Of a stretch of 41,101 nt of DNA, positions 30,450 to 40,911 are shown piece after piece. Source of the DNA: Theristus sp. LFF4_11 (Eukaryota; Nematoda; Chromadorea; Monhysterida; Xyalidae); NCBI GenBank assembly GCA_030248135.1, contig JASANC010004255.1, positions 1-41,101 on the forward strand, given 5' to 3'. The notes under the pieces were generated by a model that was given only the letters and a program-made list of their open reading frames with translations, was not told the origin of the DNA and did not search any database. Each line of letters starts with the position of its first letter. Within the stretch, counting starts at the first letter, position 1. Made by a program: the position numbers and the translations under genes.

Positions 30450-33400
30450 TCACAGTCTCTTTTTCACCAATCGTTCGAGTTTCTTGATGCGCGAGTCGGC
30501 GTCGAAGGTGCCGGCGAGCGAGATCAGCGGCGCCGACGGATGCGACGCCGCGGCAGCAGCGGCATCGACGACCGGGCCAGTCGGTGGGACTGCTGCTGTC
30601 GCTGCGGCTGTCGCCGGCTCCAACCGGGCGTACGCGTCCGTGCGCGTGCGATATCGATCGATCAAGGGCGCCTGGTCGGTTCGTCTGATCGCCTTCATCT
30701 CGAGCACCTTTTGGAATTCGCCGGCGTCCGAGTCCGGAAGCAACTTCAGGTACTGGTCGACGAACGCCGCGTGCGAGTCGCATGGCGCCATCACCAGCTG
30801 CAATGGGGGAAATCGTGGACTGGACGCTTTTGTAGCGGACGGACTGCGCGATTTGGAGTTCAGTTTTGGACGTTATTTGAGCAGGCGGTCGAGCCAGGCC
30901 GGGTAAAACCGCCGTAAATTAAGACACGAGATTGTGCCATTATAAAAAGACTGGACTTGGGGACAAGCAGAAGATCTGGCTTGACCGGGTCTTGTGTGAC
31001 CGACTTGACACCGGATATTAGACACGACCAAATCAACCAAATTGCAGGATGTTTCTCTACATTCGGCCTGGCCAACATCATATGCAGAAGAGGGGTGGCC
31101 CCATCACTTATGGCAAACCAAACCACACGCCACGAGGAGATCCAAACGAGCGATTTTACCACAATCAAAAAGCCGACCTTGAGAATCATCTCGGCCTTCG
31201 TCATGCCGTTCGTGAGCACCTTCACATAGGCGGTCGGCGGTTTCGGCGCCACGGTCGACCCGACCGCCGGCAACGCCAGCAAGAACGTCTTCAGCGCGTG
31301 CGTGTCCAGCAGCAGCTGCTCAGCGCCGGTGACACTGCACGGGCGACAGCGCAGCAAAGCGGACAGATATTTGCCGACGAATTGTTGCGCGAACTTCAGA
31401 CAGAGATGGCCGAAATACTTTCGTCGCTCGGCGAGATACTCGCGCAACAGCGGCACGGTCGTCTTCAGGTGCTGCATGATCGAGCGCACGTAGTTGCTCT
31501 CGTCGCCGACTGCTTCCTTGGTGGACCAACTGGAATTGTGGTGTGCCGGATGAAATTGTGCGGCATATCAGTTGAAGGGAACGAATAAAAATATCCATTA
31601 TGATTGGCCCATTCAATGAACAGAAAGGGCAAAAGCTTCACTCAATCAATATGAAATCAATTAGAGCACAACCAATCAGTATTCTGAGAAACACAGAGTA
31701 AAAGAAAGGTAAAAAACAAACGCACTTGATTTTCGTCATCGCCGTCAGCGCCGCATCGCAGGACGCCTCCAGGTCCTGCGCCAATATCATCAGCGCATGA
31801 CTGGAGATGTTGTAGAACTGCTCCTGCTCCTGGCTCAGGTCCAACTGAAAAATAATAAAAGCAAGTTCGCTATCCAAACATCCGAAATCGACCTGGAAGC
31901 TCAGTCAGTCAGTCAGTCAGTTTTATTCTGCAGTGCACGGCATAATACCAGAGAAGTGTAAGACAACATGAATAGGCAAGCGATTCCAACGTCGAGCAGC
32001 CAACCCAGCACACCTGTGTCTGTTTTTGCGGGTCGGCGATTTTCTCGCGCAGTTTCTCCTGCAACTGTTGCGTCGTCTCGGCGCACCAGTCGGCGGTGGC
32101 GAGGATGCAGCACGCGAGGAACTGGTCGTCACGTGACAAACGCACCGGCTCGCTCGTTGTGTGACCGGCTGATGCGCCGTCGGCAGCGGTGTACCGCGAT
32201 GACACGCCAGCTGGCGGGAGGAGTGACTGGAAAACGGATTGGGCATGGCGACACTAAGAGACTGTGAAAAGCAAATTCAAAGACACACTGATTCCAAGAG
32301 GACTCAGTACTTGTTTTTTGTTTGTCATAAATTTAGCGCAAGGTGTAAACAAGCACACAGTGAAATGACGAAGCATCCGCTGACTGGATGCATGAAGCTG
32401 ATTAGACCACTAAATAAGCCCAATTCAAACACAGCCAATCAGCTGATTGCTTTTGATTTGCCGTCCAAGTTCATGCGCACAGTGACCTGTAGCAGTCCGG
32501 CGGTGCCAGCCGCTGCAGAGAGCATCGCAGACGCTGTGACACTGCTGCCAGCCATGTGACCAGCGGATGATGACGTCGATTTCGCAAGCACCGCAAGAAG
32601 ACACCTGAAACAAATATTGAATGAGTGGTAGTTGCTTCGTTGAAGAAAGTAAAATTCCCGATGCCACTCGAAAACGTGCTCAGGTCACTCCAAAGTGCAA
32701 TTCCGCCACTGACCGACAAGCATACTCTCGGAGGTACTTCTTGAGCACCACGGACAAGTCGAGCAACAGCTGCGTCGGCTGCGTGCTCAGATCGTTCGCC
32801 TCGACGATCGCTCGTTTGTAGTAGAGGAACAGACGGCTGCTTGATGCCAGCGGATGCGCCGTCGTCGCTGTCTCGTATTTCGGCCGGTCGTCGCCGTCGC
32901 GGAAACGTTGCACGCACTGCGAAACGGATTTGGATTTGACGGTACAAGAATAATAGATTTTAGGCGTTGTTTTTTAGCCATTTTTTACCCAGAAAAGCGT
33001 ACAGAACGCCGTCGAGTAGTCGAGTTTTCTCTGTCATTAGGTGCCTAAACACCCCTCGGCGAAGCTCGATCCCCGAACGCTCACACAAGAATCTAACGTT
33101 GTTTGCATTGTAGTATGCCAAGTGCCAACAGTGACGCTCGAGCTCCCCTCCATTCCCCAACGGACCTGATTGATGAAATCGTCGAGATTCTTCTCCTGCT
33201 GCGCGATGAACACGTCCATGTGCTTCTCGAACACCTGCCAGATGATGTGCTCAAACGTGGCGCACATATCGCCGGTCGCTTTCTTGTTGTTCGGCGTTTT
33301 TAGCGGCGGTTCTTGCTGAAACACAATCGTCTGGACTGGAGAATTGTCTCATATCTACCAAAAATATCAGAATCAGATCAACTAAGAAATCAAAACTAAT

Positions 33401-36400
33401 AAACATTGGCCTTTCGACCTGAACCCGCCCGAGCAAGCCAAGTTGTCCAACAAACTGATCTGTTCAGAAAACAGACCTACCTATCAACAAAAATCTCATT
33501 TTCATTCTCCACAATGAACGAAACGTTCAGTGAACCACAGTCACCTGGACGGGCATCGGCGGGAACCGCTTGCACATGAGCGTCTCGAACTTGGCCGTCA
33601 TGTGCACGGCGTGCGCGAGCAGCTTGGCGTCGAGCTGCTGCCGGCGCTTCTGCATGACCGTGGCGAGCATGCTGCGCGTCATCAGCGACCAGTCGTGCGC
33701 GATACACCGCATCATCGCCCAGTCGGCCGGGAACGACGCCGCCAGACCGCGCTGCTCGAAGTCGGTCAACTTCGCGACGATCCAGCGATACCGGAAACGA
33801 GAATGGCCGCTGTTGTTGTTGGGAGTTTAGGCGGTTTTTTAGCGAGGGCTGATGCAGAACAGCGCACAGAACGCCATTGAGTAGGGCGCCCATCGAGTTT
33901 TGTCTGTCATTCAGTGCCTATACACCCGTCGGCGGGGCTCGATTCCCCGAACGCACCGACAAGAGTCTGACGCGCTACCACCCTGGCTACGACGGCGACA
34001 AATAGCGACTGCATGGATGCGGACAGTTCTCACCAGAAGCAACATCGTTTAGTGAAAACGGAAACACGAAGCAGTGAAACAAAGCGGAGAAAATCTGCCC
34101 AACAGAACCTCTGCTCGATCTTATCCAACCAGGCGCACTCCTCCGTGTCGTCGAACAGCAGCGCGTACTCGCGTAACTGCTGATCAACGTACCATCTGCA
34201 ATGAAAATGATTCACAAAATCTCCACCAAAACCCCAAAATTCTCTGTAATTCACTAAATTTTATCATTTTCTAGAAGAAGAAACGTATCGATGATCCCTG
34301 GAGTGCCCGGACCGACCGACACAGTTCCGCTTTTATGGTCGGATCGAGCACGGACACGACACGGCAGATGTCGTACACGTGGTGACGGCCGCGATTGGCT
34401 GCGGACGCCTGGCGGTCGAACGCCTCCTTGAAGTCGACCACCACCTGCTCGCTCAGTTCACTGCGTAGACGGCTGACCTGCACAGTTATGGTCGCTTGTG
34501 CTGAGCATGCTCATGGTGATTACAGTCCAGTACCGTGGGCCCAAAAAAATTTTCGAGGGGGGGGGGGGTATGGTACCGTGGGGGGGTGCCGACCAAAAAG
34601 TGAGGGGGGGGGTCCAACCTATGGTAACGTGGGACCCCCCCAGGGGGGTCCCATGGGGGGGGTGCATTTTTTCAAAATTTTCTGTGGGGGGGGTCCACCC
34701 CCCACCCCCCCATGATAATTTTTCGCTTAAATTTTGAAGGAAAAACGCTAAATTTTGCTGCAAAATCGTTGAAATTACAATGAAGATGGTCAAGTTATCA
34801 TATATTCAGCTTATATTATGGACTTTATAGACAAAAAATCATGATTTTCAAAAAAAATTTTAGGGTGTGCAGAAAATTTTGGGGGGGGGTGTCCGCCAGA
34901 CAAAATTTCATGGGGGGTGGGGGGGGTGTCGGCCAAATTTTCGAGGGGGGGGGGGGTACGATGGGGGGGGGTGCCCGGTTTTAGGGGGGGTGGCACGGTG
35001 CCCCCACCCCCCCCCCACCCGCCGGCCCCGGGTGCCCGGGGGGGGGTGTACCCCCCCACCCCCCCCGCCCACGGTACTGTTACAGTCGAATTGACAAAAA
35101 AACGAATGAAATCGGGCTGATTGGCTGCTTCTGAATCGGTCAAACAAGCGTGACGCAGTCAATCAGCGTGCCACACTCAAACGCCAGAGTGCAAAAATTA
35201 GATATTGGTTTTACTGGGGGGGGGGGGGGGCGAATCGGGCAACAAAAATGATTCTTTAGCTACAGAAACGGTTTTCACCCGGATTTGAACAAAAAAAAAC
35301 ATTTTATCCAGCCATTTGTTTTGCAGCCGTGACAACAACAACAATCGAGCACTCTCACAACGCCCGCAAACGCGTCACGGGTGCAGCACTCACCTCCGTG
35401 GCGAGCTCGTTCACTTGCTCGATGGTCATGTACGGCTGGAAGAGTGCGAGCACGTTCAGCATCGCCGGCAACTCGGCGGCCACGCGGTCGTACTGGCGCT
35501 CTTGTATCCACTCGCCCAACGAGCGCACGCCACTGAGTAGAATGTGCAAATGGTGCAGCGTCGCAATGGAGGCCGTCAAGTTCTTCTTGGTCACGTCCAA
35601 CTGCTTGATGTCCCTTGTGATCTCCTTCACCATCGTCTCCGACATGTCCGTCTTCTGTTTGATCTCGCGAATGCGCGTGAACAACTCCTGGATGGACGTC
35701 TTCGCCTCCTGGACACCGGTAACATTCGGAAATCAAGATCAAGATTTATTTTAACACGCAGCACCTTTAACAAAACCACAACGATAAGGAGTAACATAAT
35801 GACAAATTATTAAAAAAATATGCAGGAAAATATACATCTGTCTGTGTTTTTGTGGTTTTTCTGAGGTGTTATTTGGTAAGAGCCAGGCATCGTATGTCCC
35901 AAAACGTCTTCGTTGCACCAGCTCGTCTTCCGTGTACCACACAAAAACCAGTTCCAATGTGTGGTTGTGGGATAAATAAGTTCAGACAATCAGAGAAACG
36001 CTAATTGTCATGAAAAAAAATAAGACACTGTTTCTTTGTGAGTTTTCTCTTGTCCGTACCTGCAACGCGACACGCCCATCGTGGCCGACGGAGCTTTGCG
36101 CCTGCACGAGCTCAGCGATCTCGTTGTCCAACTCAGTGATCTGCGTCTGCACAGACAGCATCACCTGCGCGGGCGAACAAAGGCACAGACTTGCATTTTC
36201 TCTCTGGTATTCAAAGGTTAAAACTCAAATACCGCACTTCAACGTGCGCTTTCAGCGGTGAAAGTTCATGTTGAATCAATGTTTATCACTATTTTTTATT
36301 GGCCGAAGAATGATTTTACGATTACGAGTTTCTCCAATGAAACCAACCTCATCCAGTTGCGAAAGCGACTGCTCAGTGGGAAACAGCTGATTGATGTACG

Positions 36401-36596
36401 CGGTGACGTCGAAGTCCGCTTGGTACAACGGATCATCCGAGGGCATCAGTTTGCTGATCGCCTGTTGCACTGTCTCCGAGTACTGCACACCGCCCTCAGC
36501 CATCATTTCAACGTCACTCACACTCTCGTCCTGGTGGCGACCACCACTATCGGCGGTCAGATTCTCGTGTGCCGCTGATCCAGTTACGGAAGCCAT
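30450..36596 (-). CDS. VPS53: VPS53, subunit of the GARP/EARP tethering complexes, complete
   Basis: VPS53 with VPS51, VPS52 and VPS54 (GARP) or VPS50 (EARP) tethers endosome-derived vesicles at the trans-Golgi network or recycling endosomes. Minus-strand exons: 36596-36348, 36164-36060, 35708-35394, 34477-34317, 34195-34109, 33809-33545, 33315-33166, 32916-32714, 32604-32487, 32226-32014, 31844-31726, 31529-31178, 30797-30450. All phases agree; 894 residues (human 832 in its long form). Signatures: ADFDVTAYINQLFPTEQSL near the start, SETMVKEITRDIKQLD, ATLHHLHILLSGV, CAWLDKIEQ, LFLYYKRAIVEANDLSTQPT, KKYLREYAC, CAETTQQLQEKLREK, GAEQLLLDTHALK, TKAEMILK and the C-terminal SRIKKLERLVKKRL. An Ala-rich low-complexity stretch precedes the last motif. 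Exon 6 carries an apparent 6-residue insertion at its 5' end next to a SINE. Introns hold two SINE copies and a hAT-like element. Confidence 0.97.
32959..33101 (-). mobile_element. tRNA-Lys-like SINE, copy 2, VPS53 intron 7
   Basis: It shares GCGTACAGAACGCCGTCGAG, TTTTCTCTGTCATTAGGTGCC and CTCGGCGAAGCTCGATCCCCG with copies 1 and 3. The 5' tRNA head is truncated inside the anticodon arm. It lies in sense orientation, its CGCCTAAAAT end about 45 nt upstream of the exon 8 acceptor. Confidence 0.75.
33810..33995 (-). mobile_element. tRNA-Lys-like SINE, copy 3, ending at the VPS53 exon 6 acceptor
   Basis: This is the best tRNA head of the three: GCCGTCG / CGACGG acceptor pairing, D-arm AGCCAGGGTGGTAGCGCG, anticodon loop CTCTTGT, T-arm CGGGGAATCGAGCCCCG. 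The body and the ending CGCCTAAA..CAACAACAACAG match copy 1. The terminal AG is the only acceptor that keeps VPS53 exon 6 in frame. Confidence 0.8.
34528..35079. mobile_element. hAT-like non-autonomous element with G-rich core, 8-bp TSD (VPS53 intron 3)
   Basis: Perfect 13-bp TIRs (CAGTACCGTGGGC and inverse) are flanked by identical 8-bp duplications TTACAGTC at 34520-34527 and 35080-35087. Both ends are made of G-run-rich repeats on the plus strand (many runs of 7-13 G, with C-runs near the right end). The centre is AT-rich. No ORF of note. Same design as the element at 2282-3056. Confidence 0.9.
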
Positions 36597-38648
36597 TTTA
36601 AATTTTACGAGCACCTACCTGTCAATGAGAAATACCTTTACGTCTGCACAAAAATGAAATGCTACAAAGATGTTTCACATCAAAGTGTCCGTTTTTCTCT
36701 GCGCACACCTGTCCATACGATACTCATCAAGTTTATTTGTAAGCCTCACGGCCAGTTCACATCAACACATTCACAAAACTTCCATTATGCAAAACAAACA
36801 CAATTATGTCAAATACTAAAATACTCTCGTTCCGATTGAAGATTTTTTGGCGGATTCTCGTCTCCTCACCTGTAGATTCAGCAGCTCACGCAAGCATGAT
36901 TGTCGTCGAGCCACAGCAAGCACTATTTTCTAGTCGGCACCCTAAATGTTTTCTCAACAACGTGAATCACTGCGTGCGCATTTTGAATTCGCAACTGGTG
37001 TCAAGGAAACTTGCACTGTCGCAAGCTGTGCAACATACTGATCGCTGTAGCACATTAGCACAGTCTAAAAAATAAGTACTGCCATACCGATGACTAAAAT
37101 CTTTCGTTTATTGTTTTTTTTCTCAGCAAGAATGGCCGAAAACTCAACAATCTCTGAAAGGCACAATAAACAGCCGAAAATCTCAACCAAAACAGACAAT
37201 AAAAACAACACCAAATTTCACAACAATTCTCTTCCAACTATTCATCAAACTTCTGCGTCTATCCCCTACACCTTCATTACCAACACCAACAACTAACCTT
37301 CTTTCTCTTCCACACCATTTTCCAACTTACGCCGATATCGTGTCACAAAGCAATATAATAACAGTGAAAAACAATAAAACCAATACGAACAAAAGCTCAA
37401 GAAGACTATACAAACAAAAACCAAAACTGTAACAAACAAGAACGCGCGTGGTTATTGTTGATGGAAATGTAATGTAATAACAGATTAATAAGTGTAAAAA
37501 GTGCCAACCGTATTTCAATCTGTGAGAACCCGACACACACAATAACTGTAAAAGTTCAAACCAACTGAACTAATGGTTCAGAAGTCACTTTCTCTTAAAC
37601 TGCAAAACAAATTCAGAAAGAACAAAAATTCTGAACAAGCAAATAGGAACGAGCTTTTTTCCGTTTATCTGGCAAAATATGAATGGCATGATTTGAAAGT
37701 GCTGAAAATTACCACTGTGCTGAAATTCTTTGGTATCGAACTAGAAATGAAAACATAAAACATGGCTGGCGACAGAATTTGAAACACAACAAAAATCAAG
37801 TGATTATTTTTGAATTTTTTAAATATCCAATGATCAAACACTGTGAAAAAATATGTTGCAAATGTGCATGTGTTTGACAAAGCTTGGAAGCCAAATAAAA
37901 TAGCGTGAAAACAGTGAAAACTACAAACAATTTATGCTAATTTGCCCACCTCTCCTAGTTTTCTTTCTCCAAAACTTCGAAAAAATAAACAACGTAATAT
38001 TCGTGGACGTGCAACAAAACACCATGAAACTTTCGAAACCCACTAATACTAAAAAAATTGCTCACGTTAAAAACTAAACAAAAAAAAATAAAAACAATTT
38101 TGACTGTCAGTAAGAAAATGATTGAAAGATGGAAAATGACAGGTTTAAAACTATAACGATGTCTTGAACATGGAACGTGGCACGATAACACAATGCGCAA
38201 TGACCAAGGAACAACTAATGTCATGTCAATGATACTGTAGACGGAGCCATTCGAACTAAGCAAACATTCTGCATTCATCGCTATGGCACAAGATGGACTT
38301 TAATAGTGCAAGAAAAGAAGCACTGGAAACCAAAATAACGGCCACAAAAAGATAAAACTGAAAATGCAGCACAAACAAACAAGCTCGACAAAACGAACAA
38401 TCCTGAGCAATCAGTCAATCGCAATTAACAAACTTGAGCACCACAACACAGATGGAAAACAAAATACGGCTCTCCACAACACAACAACAACGCATAAGGG
38501 AAACAAAATACAGCGTTCACAGCAGCGCAGACAACGAACAGAAATTTGAAAAAGAGAAATAAACCGAACTCTACTGATTTTCGGAAAGTAACGAAAGCAA
38601 CGAAACAAACGAGCTAAAACGAGCAGCAGAACAAAAAAACAATCCACT
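36597..38648. other. Interval between VPS53 5' end and CPEB 3' end
   Basis: No conserved exon in 2 kb; very AT-rich on the right half. Read on the minus strand, the part next to CPEB (38648 downward) should be its 3' UTR. It has an ATTAAA at about 38296 and an AATAAA at about 37108 as possible poly(A) signals, and several TTTTAT strings (about 37193, 37374, 37757, 37896, 38088, 38351). The VPS53 promoter presumably lies just right of 36596. Confidence 0.5.
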
Positions 38649-40911
38649 TCAAGGGAACATCTCGGACGGGATGCTGGTGGCCGGTTGACTCAGCGAGCTG
38701 AGGCCGATGCCTCCGTTGCCCCAAATGCCACTGGACAAACCGGCCAGTGCGTCTGCAAGCGTTCAGTTCACAAAAAACGTCAAGCTGTTGCCGCAAAACG
38801 GCCTGGTCATGATGATATGTTAGGTCCTGTGTTGAAACTTTCGAAAAAGCGACATTTTCAACGAACCATGCGCAAACGGTTGCTGCTGTGGTGGTGGAGT
38901 GGACGGTTGTTGCAACTGAGCGAGCAGATCTTGATTGGCGTTGTTGTTGTTGTTGCACTGGTTGTAGCCGTCGCCGGATGGTCCAATGGCCTGCTGCTGT
39001 GGCGAGTGTTGTTGATGGTGCAGACCGGGGAAGATCGACATCAGCGCGCTCTTGGTCCAGCCGAGACCGAGCAGCTGAAAGGGGAACAATAGAAAAATAC
39101 AAAAAAATACAAAAAATACAAAAAAATACAAAACAGGGAGGACAGAGAATAATAATCGCCAGCATCACACCTGCACCATGGCGGCGTGCATCTGCTGCTG
39201 TTGCGTGTTGTTGTACTTGGCAGTGTTGTTGTTGTTGTTGCTGGCGCTCATATGCAGGTCACTGAGACACGGCAGCACCGACTGCTGGCGACTTTGCTGC
39301 AACTGCTGCTGGTACAGCGGTGCCGTGAGCGAGGGCGCCTCCAGCTGTGCGGGCGTCCAATGACGCTGGTTGTGCTGCTGGTGCTGGTGCTGCTGTGGTG
39401 CGAACACTGATCAATCGTAATGAGCACACATTTCAACTAAACCAATCGTTCTCACAGCCTTGTCAGTCGGAATTTCGTTTGAATTTGAGTTTGTTATTGC
39501 GAAACTGACCGCAGACAATGACACACAATTCATAGTCACTCGTTACCATTGGCTCACCGCCCACCTGTTGCGCGTATTGCGCGAATGCAACCGTGGCTGC
39601 ATTGCTGGTGTTGCCAGCACCCGAACTGCTGCTGCTGCGTGACAACATGGCACCGTAATGCTGTGCAGCACGCTGATTGGCTGTGTGCGCGCCCGGCGCG
39701 TTCGCAACGCCCAGCATGCTCGCTGCCTGTTGACGACGCTCACTGCTGCTCTGCAAATAAGATTTTCACTTTAGTTTTCAATTTTTTTTGGACCGTGTCG
39801 GTTCGAAACGACGTTATCTGCTTTGAAAATGCCTGTTCGTCGTGCACAAACACCTCTTCCCTTCGCGTATTTGCTACATGAAGAGATCACCCAGACTTGT
39901 CTGCTGTGTTTTAGAGCACGACGTTGTTTCCGTTGCGAAACAGGTCATATACTTAAGCAACCGTTGACCACAATGCAATATTTACCCAGAACTCAGTGGC
40001 TTTGCCAACAATCGTTTTGTCCTGACCGAGACCGACCAGTTCTTTCGCGCGCACCAACCTTGTTCTGCTGTCCAAGTTTCACCATCGGCCGATGACTGTG
40101 TCCGCGCACACGGTGCATGTCCGTCCAGCACTGTTCGCAGTAGTACTGCAGACATTCGACGTTCGGACAGAACAACGAGGCGTAGCTGCGTGCGGTGCGC
40201 AATTTGTAGTGAAACAAACAAACAAACAAACAAACAAACAAACAAACAAACAAACAAACAAACAAACAAACAAACAAACAAACAAACAAACAAACAAACA
40301 AACAAACAAACAAACAAACAAACAAACAAACAAACAAACAAACAAACAAACAAACAAACAAACAAACAAACAAACAAACAAACAAACAAACAAACAAACA
40401 AACAAACAAACAAACCAACAACACAGAGCAGCAACAACAAAAAACGACTTTTGGCAAAAAGAATTGAATGGCTTAGAATGAACTTCAAAGAACCATTTAA
40501 AAAAAACTGTCTTGACAGTTTTAGCGGAGCATCCTGCATTCTTGGCGAAATAACACGAATGAATGTATGAGAACCACACCGACCGGCCATTGCAGTGCTT
40601 TCCGTGACACTCATCGCACAGTTGGTCGTCCATAACGTACGGCTTGATCTCCACCTGAACAACGAAAAAATGGAAAAAAAACATTGAAATAACGAACGAA
40701 AAATTCACAAAATTCGCCGGCCTACGCCTACGCGTTTGTCAGCCTCGGTGTGCTGGATGTGCACGAATCGCGTGGTGAGCGCCTGAATGAAGGACGCCTG
40801 CTCCACGAACGTGACGCGCCGCGCCCTTCAGGTACTTCAACTCCGGGTCCGTGTCGATGCCCGCGTAGCAAACGGCGCCGAACAGACGATCCAGCAGCAG
40901 CGCCAGTTCAA
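38649..40911 (-). CDS. CPEB: CPEB (cytoplasmic polyadenylation element binding protein), 3' part, with Q/N-rich C-terminal extension
   Basis: CPEB binds U-rich CPE sites in mRNA 3' UTRs and controls poly(A) tail length and translation. Minus-strand exons: 40911-40732, 40654-40584, 40185-40059, 39750-39558, 39406-39171, 39074-38867, 38752-38649; the gene continues beyond the right edge (entry phase 1). The first exon holds part of RRM2 (ELALLLDRLFGAVCYAGIDT, DPELKYLKG, then TFVEQASFIQALTTRFVHIQ in another frame). The next two hold the zinc-binding ZZ domain (CDECHGKHCNG, CPNVECLQYYCEQCW, HSHRPMVK). The sequence is closest to the CPEB2-4/Orb2 class. CPEBs normally stop soon after the ZZ domain; here four further exons add about 245 residues rich in Gln, Asn and Ser with NNNNN and QQQQ runs, ending SIPSEMFP. 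Between LKYLKGA and RVTF the frame shifts (about 40816-40822); the shift is treated as a base error or real lesion. Confidence 0.9.
40212..40414. repeat. (AAAC)n microsatellite, about 50 uninterrupted units
   Basis: A perfect tetranucleotide repeat of roughly 200 bp lies in the CPEB intron 40186-40583. On the sense strand it is (GTTT)n and ends about 27 nt before the acceptor of the ZZ exon. Translated frames of it (CLFV or TNKQ repeats) are not genes. Confidence 0.97.

Noticed and set aside
31049..31588. 179-codon plus-strand frame
   Set aside because: Antisense shadow of VPS53 exon 12, which is strongly conserved on the minus strand.
39982..40708. Long frames with CLFV or TNKQ repeats
   Set aside because: They are translations of the (AAAC)n microsatellite; the real CPEB exons on the same strand use other frames at their ends.
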